DNA from: Nitrosopumilus sp. K4
GTDB taxonomy: Archaea > Thermoproteota > Nitrososphaeria > Nitrososphaerales > Nitrosopumilaceae
DNA length: 64,000 bases
Reading direction: 5' to 3'
Assembly (NCBI RefSeq): GCF_018128925.1
Contig: NZ_CP067007.1
Location: 1 to 64,000, forward strand
Positions 16,944 through 25,819 of this stretch are shown here, piece by piece. The notes under the pieces were generated by a model that made no database searches, had not been told where the DNA came from, and worked only from the letters and a program-made list of their open reading frames with translations. A program made the position numbers and the translations under genes. Positions within the stretch are counted from its first letter, which is position 1. Each line of letters opens with the position of its first letter.

Positions 16944-18098
16944 GTGGAAAAGGTTTGCGTTCTTGGTGCAGGTAGCACCAAATATGGAAAATTAGCCGAT
17001 AGTATTGCAGATATTACTACCCAGGCCTCCGTTGACGCCATTGAAAGCGCCGGAATTGATCCCAAAGAAGTCAAAGCAGCATACATCTCAAACGTATTTG
17101 GTGTGGCTGACAAGCAGGTTCATTTGGGACCAGTTTTGATGAGCAACCTTGGAATTTCAGATAAACCTTCATTATCAATTGAATCCGCATGTGGAAGCGG
17201 TTCAGTATCATTTAGAGAAGCATATGCAAATGTTGCAGCAGGATTCTATGACTGTCTTGTTGTTACCGGTGTTGAAAAAGTAACTCATACTGGAACAGAA
17301 TGGACAACAACATACTTTGCATATTGTTCAGACTTTTTCTATGAGGGACAAGCTGGTGCATCATTTCCTGGTTTGTTTGCATCAATGGCAAGAGCTTACC
17401 TGACAGAATTTAATGCAACAGAGGAAGACTTTGCAAGAGTTGCAGTAAAGAATCATGAAAATGGTGTACTAAATCCAAAAGCTCACTTGCAAAAGAAAAT
17501 CACAGTTGATGATGTAATGAACTCTGCAGTAGTTGCAAGTCCACTAAAACTTTATGATTGCTGTCCATTTTCAGATGGTGCAAGTTCAGTAATTCTTTGT
17601 TCTGAAAAGTTTGCAAAAGAACACGGCGGTGATTACATTGAAGTAATTGGCTCTGGCAGAGGTGGTTCACCAGCTGCATTACAGGGTCGTGAACACATGA
17701 CAACAATTCCAAGTACAAAGATTGCAGCTGAAGCTGCATACAAGATGGCAGGAATAACTGCAAAAGATATAGATTTTGCAGAAGTGCATGACTGCTTTAC
17801 CATTGCAGAAGTTGTAGACACTGAAGACTTGGGATTCTTTGAAAAAGGAAAAGGTGTTGAAGCTGTTCGTGAAGGAAGAACAAGATTAAACTCAGACCTT
17901 TCGATAAATCCATCAGGTGGTCTTAAATCAAAAGGTCATCCAATTGGCGCAACAGGTGTTGGACAAGTAGCTGAAGTATTTGATCAGTTAACCGGAAAAG
18001 CTGGCGCAAGAACTGTAAAGGATGCAAAAATTGGATTAACTCATAACTTTGGTGCAACTGGTGCAAGTTGTGCTGTTCATATATTCCAAAGTGTGTAA
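16944..18098 (+). CDS. Thiolase-family protein (acetyl-CoA acetyltransferase/SCP2 type)
   Basis: Carries the thiolase catalytic residues: Cys83 in ESACGSGS, His in the C-terminal GGLKSKGHPIGATG motif, and an HDCFT motif in place of the usual NEAF. This HDxF form marks the SCP-2/archaeal branch, which works together with a small DUF35 protein, here encoded two bases downstream. In thaumarchaea thiolases cleave acetoacetyl-CoA at the end of the hydroxypropionate/hydroxybutyrate cycle; some archaeal homologues are instead acetoacetyl-CoA thiolases of the mevalonate pathway. Start GTG, with a TATA box 27 nt upstream. Confidence 0.88.
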   Translation: MEKVCVLGAGSTKYGKLADSIADITTQASVDAIESAGIDPKEVKAAYISNVFGVADKQVHLGPVLMSNLGISDKPSLSIESACGSGSVSFREAYANVAAGFYDCLVVTGVEKVTHTGTEWTTTYFAYCSDFFYEGQAGASFPGLFASMARAYLTEFNATEEDFARVAVKNHENGVLNPKAHLQKKITVDDVMNSAVVASPLKLYDCCPFSDGASSVILCSEKFAKEHGGDYIEVIGSGRGGSPAALQGREHMTTIPSTKIAAEAAYKMAGITAKDIDFAEVHDCFTIAEVVDTEDLGFFEKGKGVEAVREGRTRLNSDLSINPSGGLKSKGHPIGATGVGQVAEVFDQLTGKAGARTVKDAKIGLTHNFGATGASCAVHIFQSV

Positions 18099-18100
18099 AA

Positions 18101-18466
18101 ATGTCAATAAAAGAACAACTTATTGAAAAAGCAAAAGAAGGCAAAGTCCTTGCACACAAATGCACAAAATGCGGACATTTGCATCTCTCAACTGTCTACT
18201 TTTGCCAAAAATGTGGCAGTAAAGGATTTGAAGACGCTATTTTGGAAGGTACAGGTACAGTTGCCACTTATACAATCATTACAGTAGCCCCTGCAGGCTT
18301 TGAAAAATATACCCCGTATGCATTTGTAGTCCTTCAGCTAGACAATTCAGACCTTAGAATATCTGGATTTATGGGAGGAATTGCAACTCCAGCAGATCTT
18401 CCGGTTGGAACCAGAGCAAAAATCACTGGTTTTGATGAACGCGGAATATTGATGGAAAAACAGTAA
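18101..18466 (+). CDS. DUF35/OB-fold zinc-ribbon partner of thiolase
   Basis: The ATG at 18101, two bases after the thiolase stop, is the start; an in-frame upstream ATG at 18068 lies inside the thiolase gene and is unlikely. Zinc ribbon near residues 21-41 (CTKCGHLHLS..FCQKCG), then an OB-fold DUF35 domain to residue 121. In archaea such proteins bridge thiolase and HMG-CoA synthase and channel acetoacetyl-CoA. No HMG-CoA synthase gene is in this window. Confidence 0.88.
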   Translation: MSIKEQLIEKAKEGKVLAHKCTKCGHLHLSTVYFCQKCGSKGFEDAILEGTGTVATYTIITVAPAGFEKYTPYAFVVLQLDNSDLRISGFMGGIATPADLPVGTRAKITGFDERGILMEKQ

Positions 18467-18474
18467 TTTTTTTT
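18467..18474 (+). terminator. T-run terminator after thiolase operon
   Basis: Eight Ts directly after the stop codon of the DUF35 gene. Runs of this kind are sufficient for archaeal RNA polymerase termination. Confidence 0.5.
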
Positions 18475-18536
18475 GTTTGAATTATTAAAAAAATTCATAA
18501 TCGATTCTTAATTATTTTGTATTCCCGATCATTTTC

Positions 18537-18698
18537 ATGTCTGTTGAAGTAACCTGTGGAAAATGTGGAGAAAAGATCACAAACATGAAGATGCTAAAAG
18601 CATTGAAAGATGTAATGAATCCTTACAATGGAAAGTGTCCATCTTGTGGACAAAAGCTATCAACCTCAGAATTTTCTCTTGATGTACAAGAAAACTGA
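18537..18698 (+). CDS. Small zinc-ribbon protein
   Basis: A 53-residue ORF starting ATG at 18537. Two CxxC knuckles (CGKCGEKI and CPSCGQKL, about residues 7-10 and 34-37) form a zinc ribbon separated by a short helix. It has no signal peptide. Role unknown; it sits between the thiolase operon and the ribonucleotide-reductase locus. Confidence 0.65.
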   Translation: MSVEVTCGKCGEKITNMKMLKALKDVMNPYNGKCPSCGQKLSTSEFSLDVQEN

Positions 18699-18779
18699 TC
18701 TAAATGCTTTTTGTGTTTGCTCTTGTAAATCTGAAATGTTACATATGGGCTTTGTTCAAAATTGAAAACTGATCTAAAT
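18690..18779 (+). repeat. 16-bp direct repeat upstream of the NrdD-like gene
   Basis: GAAAACTGATCTAAAT occurs at 18690-18705 and again at 18764-18779, 74 bp apart. The first copy overlaps the end of the zinc-ribbon gene. Both lie upstream of the HTH/NrdD-like gene, in a region rich in GATC. Confidence 0.7.
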
Positions 18780-18798
18780 ACTTTGCTTTTCAGATCAT

Positions 18799-18859
18799 GT
18801 TTTGATCCAAACTTGTGATCCAAATTGATGGAATATGATCTAGTCACAAGTCTTATTTA
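18799..18859 (+). promoter_or_regulatory. Promoter and probable operator of the NrdD-like HTH gene
   Basis: An inverted repeat, ACTTGTGA (18811-18818) and TCACAAGT (18844-18851), has arms 33 bp apart centre to centre, about three helical turns. The second arm abuts the TATA-like CTTATTTA (18852-18859), which is about 26 nt before the ATG at 18882. GTTTTGATC lies at 18799-18807. A protein on these arms would cover the site of TFB. The same CACAAGT abuts the TATA box of the ribonucleotide reductase gene. Confidence 0.6.
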
Positions 18860-18881
18860 CTCCTAATTTAATGAACAAATC

Positions 18882-20975
18882 ATGGAATTGAGTGAGGGAG
18901 TAGCAGAACCAAAACGAAGTGGAATCCTTCAATCAACATCAAAACGTGTTAGAATGATCTTTTCTGTAATGGCGAGTCCTAACAGAATCGATATCTTAAG
19001 AATCCTTAATTCCAAAGGACCTCTGACTTATTCAGAATTAAAATCTCTTGCTGGATTCAAATCCAAAAAAGAAAGCGGAAAATTTGCATACCATCTCAGA
19101 AAACTATTGAGACAATCTCTTGTTGCATTAAACAAATCTGAAAGAAGATACACAATCACAAATCTTGGAAAACTTGTCCTAAGTCTAGCAAGACAGATCG
19201 AAGAGCGTTCAATTATTGAAAGTGGAAAGATGTATGTTAGAACATCGCATGAATCCATTGAGGAATTTAATTCTCATAAAATCATACAATCATTAGTTAG
19301 GGAAGGAAGCCTTCCATTAGAATTAGCACAAAAAATTACTGAAGAAGTAGAAAACAGAATTTACAAATATCAGACTACATACCTCACAGGCTCATTAATT
19401 CGAGAAATGGTTAATTCTGTATTATTAGAGCATGGTCATGAAGAATACCGAAACAAATTGGCACGCCTAGGCCTGCCTGTATTTGATGTTCAAGAAATGC
19501 TCACAAACCTAGATAATGTAGATAATGGAGCCGAGGGACTGTTATTTAATACAGGTCAGAGAGTTTTCGCTGAACATCTATTAACAAATATTCTGCCAAA
19601 AGATGTAGCAGACTCTCATCTTTCAGGAGATTTGCATATAACAAATCCGGGAGTGTGGTCAATGATTCCTGATACAATATTTGTTAATGTTAAAGAACTA
19701 ATTGATGATGGAGTTGATCTTGGAGGAAAATATCTTGACGTATCAAGAATCCCTGCATCAAAATCACTTGATGAAATAACTTCTGCATTATCTGTAATTA
19801 TTTCACTTCTTTCAAAAGAAGCTTCACAAGAAATTGTTTTAGATGGTGTAACACAATTATTTACAAAACATTCAAAGAATCTTGAAGAATTAGAACAAAA
19901 ACTTGCAAATGCATTTGCCACTGCATCCACTACATCAAAATACAATAAAACAAGCACTCGTGTTTCAATTAGATTACAACTAGGTTCTGATACAAAAATT
20001 ATTAATTCAATTATCAACGCATACAAAAATTACACAAAGATTACACCAGTACCAAAAATTGGTTTGATTGTTGATTATGAAAAAGGCAAAGTTTCCGATG
20101 TATCTGAAGCATTAGCAGAAATAATTTCAATTGGTGGAAATGTAATGTTTGCAAAAGGACAAACATCAAGTTATGGAATTACAAATCCAACAACAAAGAA
20201 TTCCGGTCCATTATCTATTGCACTACAATCTGTCTCAATTAATCTTCCAAGGCTTGCATTTGAATCAAACAAAGATGAGACATACTTTAGAGCAAGACTT
20301 GCATTACTTATGAAACCAGCACTTGCTTCTATGGCATTAAGAAAGAAAGACATATCAGATCTTACAAGACGGGGTCTCAATCCAATCCTTGCAAAGAATA
20401 CTCAATACATGCAAAGAAGTTCCGTGTCTCTAAATGTCAATCTTGTAGGTCTCAAAGAAGCAGTTTACAATATACTTGGTTTCCAAGATAACAAAGAGGG
20501 TAAGGAAATTCTCCACAAAGTAATTGAAACTGCCGTAGATGTTGGAGCTAAAAAAGGAAAGGAAATTGGTGATCCTGTAGCTATATCTATGATTGAGACT
20601 GAAGGCGCTACTAGATTTACTAATCTTGATGGCGAAAAATATGGTAAAAACTCAGCTCTAAACACCATGGAAGATGACTCTTATTCTCAGGGTGTAGTGA
20701 TTAATGCCTCAGAAATTACCGAATTTACGAACAAAAGCGAGCCTATTTCAGAGTGCAACAAACTAGCAAAGACGCTCAATGGAGGTCTGTTGATTAAATT
20801 ACAAATTGACAAGGATGCCAAGCCTGCAGATATCAAAAAATCCATTGAAAAGGCTGCAGATTTGACTAATTCATTCAAACCTGAAAAGAAAGTTGCAATT
20901 TGTGGTGAATGTGGATTTAAGGATGAGCCATTTGAGGACAAGTGTCCTAAATGTAAGTCACCTTATGTTGTCTGA
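18882..20975 (+). CDS. HTH/ATP-cone/NrdD-like protein lacking the glycyl-radical site
   Basis: Residues about 18-95 are an ArsR-like winged helix (SPNRIDILRILNSKGPLTYSEL). Residues about 108-190 resemble an ATP cone, the nucleotide sensor of ribonucleotide reductases. The rest looks like the body of anaerobic reductase NrdD (DLHITNPG, SVSLNVNLVGLKEAV). It ends in a zinc ribbon (Cys674, 677, 688, 691) only six residues before the stop; the glycyl-radical motif RVxGY that follows the zinc site in true NrdD is absent. I therefore infer a nucleotide-sensing regulator rather than an enzyme. The next gene is class II ribonucleotide reductase. Confidence 0.8.
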   Translation: MELSEGVAEPKRSGILQSTSKRVRMIFSVMASPNRIDILRILNSKGPLTYSELKSLAGFKSKKESGKFAYHLRKLLRQSLVALNKSERRYTITNLGKLVLSLARQIEERSIIESGKMYVRTSHESIEEFNSHKIIQSLVREGSLPLELAQKITEEVENRIYKYQTTYLTGSLIREMVNSVLLEHGHEEYRNKLARLGLPVFDVQEMLTNLDNVDNGAEGLLFNTGQRVFAEHLLTNILPKDVADSHLSGDLHITNPGVWSMIPDTIFVNVKELIDDGVDLGGKYLDVSRIPASKSLDEITSALSVIISLLSKEASQEIVLDGVTQLFTKHSKNLEELEQKLANAFATASTTSKYNKTSTRVSIRLQLGSDTKIINSIINAYKNYTKITPVPKIGLIVDYEKGKVSDVSEALAEIISIGGNVMFAKGQTSSYGITNPTTKNSGPLSIALQSVSINLPRLAFESNKDETYFRARLALLMKPALASMALRKKDISDLTRRGLNPILAKNTQYMQRSSVSLNVNLVGLKEAVYNILGFQDNKEGKEILHKVIETAVDVGAKKGKEIGDPVAISMIETEGATRFTNLDGEKYGKNSALNTMEDDSYSQGVVINASEITEFTNKSEPISECNKLAKTLNGGLLIKLQIDKDAKPADIKKSIEKAADLTNSFKPEKKVAICGECGFKDEPFEDKCPKCKSPYVV

Positions 20976-21085
20976 ATTCCGTAATTGAAAAACTAGTTCC
21001 GATCTTTTTTAGAAAACTTTTTGATCCATTTCAGATGTACGATCATCGTCAGCTGTTATCAATATTATGCCAATATGAAGTTCAT

Positions 21086-21113
21086 AGGAGTGGTGTAAAA
21101 AATATTGACTCCT
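21086..21113 (+). repeat. Stem-loop in ribonucleotide reductase upstream region
   Basis: AGGAGT (21086-21091) and ACTCCT (21108-21113) can pair around a 16-base AT-rich loop. It lies upstream of the probable TATA box, so it is more likely a DNA-binding site or chance than a leader RNA. Confidence 0.25.
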
Positions 21114-21124
21114 GAAAGCGACAA

Positions 21125-21156
21125 GATCAAAACTTTTCGAGCACACAAGTTATATC
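21125..21156 (+). promoter_or_regulatory. Promoter and probable operator of ribonucleotide reductase
   Basis: GATCAAAAC (21125-21133) is the reverse complement of the GTTTTGATC upstream of the NrdD-like gene. CACAAGT (21144-21150) abuts TTATAT (21150-21155), the likely TATA box. Transcription would start near 21178; a GGGGAG at 21178-21183 could serve as Shine-Dalgarno for the TTG at 21191. The rest of the 215-base intergenic region shows no gene. Confidence 0.55.
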
Positions 21157-21190
21157 CCAAATGTTCTTACCCTCTTCGGGGAGATTATAA

Positions 21191-23842
21191 TTGGATAATT
21201 CACAAATAGAAAATACTATCAATGAGATCCGTAAGCGCAGTGGCGCAGTAACGGCTTTCAATAAAGATAAGATTTCAAATGCCATTTACCGGGCATTAGC
21301 AGCCACATCTAAAGCCGATCGTGAGCTTGCAGATCAACTAGCAGACAAAGTTGTTGATAAATTAGTAGAGCAAGGATTTACAAGTACTAGAACGCCTAGT
21401 GTTGAGGACATTCAAGATATTGTAGAGTCTACTTTGATTGATAGTGGCCACAGTGATATTGCAAAGGCCTACATTGTCTATAGACATGAGAGAAGAAAAC
21501 TTAGAGACGAAAAAATGAAAGTCTTAAACTCAAAGGCCTTAGATCCAGTTTCTAAGAAATTTGATCTTAATTGCTTAAGAGTTCTCGCATCAAGATATCT
21601 GTTCAGAAACGGAAAGAACGAGATTACTGAAACACCTACTCAGATGTTTGAGAGAGTCGCAATTCTGGTTGGAATTGGTGATCTTTTGTATGATGCACAA
21701 GTATTTGACAAGTCAGGAAACATTACACAAAATATCGAAGAAGCACAATCATATCTTGAAAAACTAGATAATTTTGATTACAAATTCAAAATTGGAGAGT
21801 ATTTCTTAAACAAATGGCATTTCAGATCATTGATCAACCACTATGTTACTCTGGCAAACAAAGGTCAGATGAAAGTAAGCTTCAAAGATCTTTTGACTCT
21901 GATTGCTGCAAAGAAATTAGACAACTATGCAGACAAAATTTCTGAATACTTTGAACTGATGACTAGCCAAGACTTTCTACCAAATTCACCAACAATGATG
22001 AATGCAGGTGGAAGGCTTGGTCAATTATCAGCATGCTTTGTTCTTGGAATGGAAGATGGCATGGAAGAAATCATGAAATCCACTTCAGATGCGGCATTAA
22101 TTTTCAAATCCGGTGGTGGAGTTGGAATCAACTACTCTGATCTTCGTGAAGAAGGTGACATTGTAGCATCTACATCTGGTGTTGCATCAGGACCAGTATC
22201 CTTCATGAATATTATCAATACAGTCACTGAAGTTGTAAAACAAGGCGGCAAGAGAAGAGGCGCCAACATGGGGATCATTGAAGCATGGCATCCTGATGTT
22301 GAAAAATTCATTACAAACAAGACCCAACCAGGAATTCTTGAGAACTTTAATGTCAGCGTTGGAGTTTGGGAAGACTTTTGGCATTCTCTCGTAAATACTG
22401 AAGACGGAAAATATATTCTACGAAGCCCACGTGATAGAAAACCAGTAAAAGAAATCAATGCACATCAACTAATTGATCTAATTGCACTGTCAGCATGGAA
22501 AAGTGCAGAACCTGGTTTGATCTTCTTTGATCAAATTAACAAATACAATGTATTTGCAAAAGCAAGACAAGCTCCTCTAAGAGCAACTAATCCTTGTGGT
22601 GAACAAAGCCTCTATCCATACGAATCATGCAATCTTGGTTCTATCAACTTGGTAAATCTTGTTAAACGAAAAGCCGATGGTGGATACGAATTTGATTGGC
22701 AAAGATATGAAGAGACAATCAGAAAGACTACCAGATTCTTGGATAATATCATTGATGTAAATCATTACCCAGTACCAGAAATCAATGTAGCATCAAAAGA
22801 ATCAAGAAGAATCGGATTAGGTGTAATGGGAGTTGCAGATCTATTGTACAAACTAAGAATACCATACAACTCCAAAGAAGGATATGAGCTACAATCAAAA
22901 TTATCTGAAGCTCTGACATATTATTCCATGGAAGAAAGTGTGGCACTTGCAAAATCTCGTGGTGAGTTCCCACTGTGCTCAAAGACAGAATACCCAGAAG
23001 GAAAAATCCCTGTTGCTGGATATTATGAAAAACCAAAAGAGATGCATTCTTACGAATGGGATGCACTAATTGAGAAAATCAAAAAGCATGGAATCCGAAA
23101 TGTTCTAACCACAACTGTTGCTCCAACAGGTACATTGTCAATGATTGCAGATTGTTCTAATGGAATGGAACCTGCATTTGCACTTGTATTTGAGAAGAGA
23201 GTAACTGTTGGAAGATTCTTCTATACTAACAAAATCGTTGAAGAAGTCCTAAAAGAAAATGGTCTATACACTGATGAAATACTGGCAAAGATTGCGGATA
23301 ACTATGGTTCACTCAAAGGAATTCCAGAAATTCCAGAGTGGATGCAACAAGTCTTTGTCACTGCAATGGATATTCATTGGGCAGACCATCTCATGGCACA
23401 AGCCGTATGGCAGGACTGGATTGGAAATGCAATTGCAAAAACAATCAACATGCCATATGATGTAACTGCAGATGATGTTAAATCTGCATATCTATTGGCA
23501 CATGAATTAGGTCTAAAAGGAATCACAGTTTATCGCGATGGTTCTAGACACACCCAAGTACTTCACATGACAAGTGAAAATGCAGAAAAAACATTTGATG
23601 TATCACCAAGCGAGCATATCACAGAATATGTTACAACTAACATAACAAATCAATACATCAAATCCCAAGTTAATGCTGCACTTGCATTAAAGGTACATGA
23701 TGAAGAAATCAAATCAGAACCACATCAACCTGAGGAAATTTCAGAAGATCGTCTATGTCCAACATGCAAAAACAATCTTGTGTTTGTAGAAGGTTGCAGT
23801 ATCTGTATCGAATGTGGATACAGTGGTTGTACTTCTGGATGA
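21191..23842 (+). CDS. nrdJ: Adenosylcobalamin-dependent ribonucleotide reductase (class II)
   Basis: Converts ribonucleotides to deoxyribonucleotides for DNA synthesis. An ATP cone covers about residues 10-100. Cys282 (SACFVLG) and the radical-site loop N467-P-C469-G-E471 are the family's active-site residues; YPYESCNLGSINL follows. A C-terminal zinc-ribbon-like Cys cluster (CPTC..CSICIECGYSGC) supplies the reducing thiols. No NrdB small subunit is nearby, as expected for class II. Start TTG. Thaumarchaea make their own cobalamin, which fits. The adjacent NrdD-like HTH gene and shared promoter motif suggest common regulation. Confidence 0.92.
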   Translation: MDNSQIENTINEIRKRSGAVTAFNKDKISNAIYRALAATSKADRELADQLADKVVDKLVEQGFTSTRTPSVEDIQDIVESTLIDSGHSDIAKAYIVYRHERRKLRDEKMKVLNSKALDPVSKKFDLNCLRVLASRYLFRNGKNEITETPTQMFERVAILVGIGDLLYDAQVFDKSGNITQNIEEAQSYLEKLDNFDYKFKIGEYFLNKWHFRSLINHYVTLANKGQMKVSFKDLLTLIAAKKLDNYADKISEYFELMTSQDFLPNSPTMMNAGGRLGQLSACFVLGMEDGMEEIMKSTSDAALIFKSGGGVGINYSDLREEGDIVASTSGVASGPVSFMNIINTVTEVVKQGGKRRGANMGIIEAWHPDVEKFITNKTQPGILENFNVSVGVWEDFWHSLVNTEDGKYILRSPRDRKPVKEINAHQLIDLIALSAWKSAEPGLIFFDQINKYNVFAKARQAPLRATNPCGEQSLYPYESCNLGSINLVNLVKRKADGGYEFDWQRYEETIRKTTRFLDNIIDVNHYPVPEINVASKESRRIGLGVMGVADLLYKLRIPYNSKEGYELQSKLSEALTYYSMEESVALAKSRGEFPLCSKTEYPEGKIPVAGYYEKPKEMHSYEWDALIEKIKKHGIRNVLTTTVAPTGTLSMIADCSNGMEPAFALVFEKRVTVGRFFYTNKIVEEVLKENGLYTDEILAKIADNYGSLKGIPEIPEWMQQVFVTAMDIHWADHLMAQAVWQDWIGNAIAKTINMPYDVTADDVKSAYLLAHELGLKGITVYRDGSRHTQVLHMTSENAEKTFDVSPSEHITEYVTTNITNQYIKSQVNAALALKVHDEEIKSEPHQPEEISEDRLCPTCKNNLVFVEGCSICIECGYSGCTSG

Positions 23843-23854
23843 CAGAATCACAAC

Positions 23855-23875
23855 TTTTTTACTTTCTTTCATTTT
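23855..23875 (+). terminator. T-rich tract after ribonucleotide reductase
   Basis: Two T-runs (23855-23860 and 23872-23876) with pyrimidine-rich sequence between them follow the nrdJ stop; likely archaeal terminator. Confidence 0.4.
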
Positions 23876-23884
23876 TGAGTCCAT

Positions 23885-25003
23885 GTGGATAAGAAATTTG
23901 TTGGAATAGGCATAGGAATTGCAGTAATTGTTGCAATAATAGCTGCTGCAACAATGATAGATTCAGAGCCTGCTATGACCCAAAAGACTAATGAAAAAAT
24001 TGGTCTAGTCATAAATCCACCAACTCAATCTGTCTCATTACAACAAATTGATGAAATCTTTTTTGATGCATCATCTTCTGGAATTGGCCGAAGCAATGTC
24101 TATCTATTTTGGAATATGATTGAACCACAAAGAGGCGAATTTGACTGGAGTCAATCTGATGTGTTGATGGGACTCAATGAAAAAAATAATCTCAAAGTTA
24201 CACTCTACTTTTCAGTAATTAATGGTGAAACACTTGGACCATTCCCTGATTGGATTGGCAATCCGTCTCTTAATGCAATTGGTGAAGACCGACTGACAAA
24301 TGTTCTTGATGCAATTTTGATGCGTTATCATATTGTTGATACTGTAATTATTGCTGGAGAAACAGAATCACAATTCCGTTACTATGAACAAAACATTCCT
24401 GTCTACAAAGAACTATACAACTCAGTATATAATAAACTAAAAACTAAATATCCTGATGTAAAGTTTGGGAATTCATTTGCATTGCATCATGTTTTGAATA
24501 AAGATCTACAAAATATTGTTCATGAATTAGCTATAGGTGATTTTGTTGCATTTTCATATTCTCCAGTAGATAGCCTAAATGATATTGTAAAAACTCCCGA
24601 TGATGCAATAGAGGATCTCTATGCCGCATTTGAGCTTATTCCAGATAAAAAAGTAGGGTTTTTTGAGATTAGCTGGAGTACCTCTGATTTTGTAGGTGGA
24701 AATAATACTTCTCAGAAAGAATTTGTTGAAAAAACATTTGATTTCTATTCGGAAAACGAGTCGGAGGTAGAATTTTTGACATGGTATAGACAGTATGATA
24801 GACCAGAAGGAACGTGTGTTTCAGCCACTCAAAACATTGGAGATGAAAAAATTAGCGTTGGTGGAGGATCTGGATTAGGTAGTAGCGAACATGTAATTGA
24901 AAGACTGAACCATTACATATGTAATGCAGGAATGAAGGATGTTGATGGAAATTCAAAACCTGCATGGGATGAATTTAAAAATCAAATAGAAATGATCAAT
25001 TGA
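23885..25003 (+). CDS. Membrane-anchored TIM-barrel glycoside-hydrolase-like protein
   Basis: GTG start, N-terminal membrane anchor (residues 5-24), then a domain with an N-terminal pattern of clan-A glycosidases: GIGRSNVYLFWNMIEPQRGEFDW places a substrate-facing strand early. Two Glu-containing strand ends, IIAGETESQF and KVGFFEISWS, would be the acid/base and nucleophile about 115 residues apart, as in GH5/GH10/GH53-like barrels. I cannot assign a family or substrate. The last codons overlap the Nep1 gene by 4 bases. Confidence 0.65.
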   Translation: MDKKFVGIGIGIAVIVAIIAAATMIDSEPAMTQKTNEKIGLVINPPTQSVSLQQIDEIFFDASSSGIGRSNVYLFWNMIEPQRGEFDWSQSDVLMGLNEKNNLKVTLYFSVINGETLGPFPDWIGNPSLNAIGEDRLTNVLDAILMRYHIVDTVIIAGETESQFRYYEQNIPVYKELYNSVYNKLKTKYPDVKFGNSFALHHVLNKDLQNIVHELAIGDFVAFSYSPVDSLNDIVKTPDDAIEDLYAAFELIPDKKVGFFEISWSTSDFVGGNNTSQKEFVEKTFDFYSENESEVEFLTWYRQYDRPEGTCVSATQNIGDEKISVGGGSGLGSSEHVIERLNHYICNAGMKDVDGNSKPAWDEFKNQIEMIN

Positions 25004-25674
25004 ATATGGTCTCTTTAATTTTAGCTGAATCTTCTTTGGAATTAATTCCCACAGAATTGAAATCACATCCTTCTGTAGTTTCACATGCACAAAAGCTTGG
25101 AAAAATACCCTCTGAAATACTTCTTGATAACTCATGGCACTATGCAGCAATGAAAGGAATATCAAATGAAATTAAACGAGGCAGACCTGATATAGCTCAC
25201 TTTAGTATTTTAGAAGCAACAACAATTCCATTATTTTTTCAAAATAAAATCAAACTTTTTGTTCATACAATTAATGACAAGGTGATTTCTTTTGGTGAAA
25301 ATGTGCATGTTCCAAAATCATATCATAGATTTGCAGGATTAATTGAAAAATTATTCCAAGAAAAATCTGTTATGGTAGAAAATAACGAATTGTTATCACT
25401 CAAAGATCAATCCTTTTCTGAATTAATTAAACAGATAAACCCATCAAACATTATTGGATTATCTACTACAGGAAAACAAAGTACCTTTGAAAAAATTGGT
25501 TCTGGTCTAAATGATGATTCGTGTATTGTTGTTGGCGGATTTCAGAAAGGTCATTTTTCTGATTCTATTAAAAATAAAGTCACTAACCTATTCTCCGTAG
25601 GCAACACATCACTAGAAGCACATGTAGTTGTTTCAAGAATGCTCTACGAATATGAAAAAACCATTTTTATGTAG
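25000..25674 (+). CDS. nep1: Nep1/Emg1 rRNA pseudouridine N1-methyltransferase
   Basis: SPOUT-class enzyme that methylates a conserved pseudouridine in small-subunit rRNA during ribosome assembly. Signature stretches are RGRPDIAHF, KLFVHTIND and VVGGFQKGHFS, the last forming the trefoil-knot SAM site. Length 224 fits the family. The start is TTG at 25000, overlapping the preceding stop, or the ATG two codons on (25006). It is followed by tRNA-Gly, Rpr2 and eS19, an information-processing neighbourhood. Confidence 0.88.
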   Translation: MNMVSLILAESSLELIPTELKSHPSVVSHAQKLGKIPSEILLDNSWHYAAMKGISNEIKRGRPDIAHFSILEATTIPLFFQNKIKLFVHTINDKVISFGENVHVPKSYHRFAGLIEKLFQEKSVMVENNELLSLKDQSFSELIKQINPSNIIGLSTTGKQSTFEKIGSGLNDDSCIVVGGFQKGHFSDSIKNKVTNLFSVGNTSLEAHVVVSRMLYEYEKTIFM

Positions 25675-25696
25675 GACATAGAGTTTGAATTCTTGT

Positions 25697-25770
25697 GCAG
25701 TCATAGTATAGCCTGGTTAGTATTCGGGGTTTCCAACCCTGTGACGCGGGTTCGAATCCCGCTGACTGCA
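25697..25770 (+). tRNA. tRNA-Gly (anticodon TCC)
   Basis: GCAGTCA (25697-25703) pairs with TGACTGC (25763-25769), with discriminator A at 25770. The anticodon arm CGGGG-TTTCCAA-CCCTG has a 7-base loop with anticodon TCC. A standard T arm is present (GCGGG-TTCGAAT-CCCGC). No intron, and the 3' CCA is not encoded. Confidence 0.92.
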
Positions 25771-25819
25771 TGTTTTCCTTAAAGACAACCAATTTTTAGA
25801 CCTAGATCCAATTATTCTC

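Noticed and set aside
19616-20026. 136-codon minus-strand frame inside the NrdD-like gene
   Set aside because: Antisense shadow of conserved coding sequence.
21170-21184. Possible TTCG-loop hairpin over the nrdJ Shine-Dalgarno region
   Set aside because: The stem has only three pairs including a G-U pair and breaks at the fourth; too weak to call.
20976-21190. Riboswitch (cobalamin type) before nrdJ
   Set aside because: The likely transcript start near 21178 leaves no room for an RNA aptamer.
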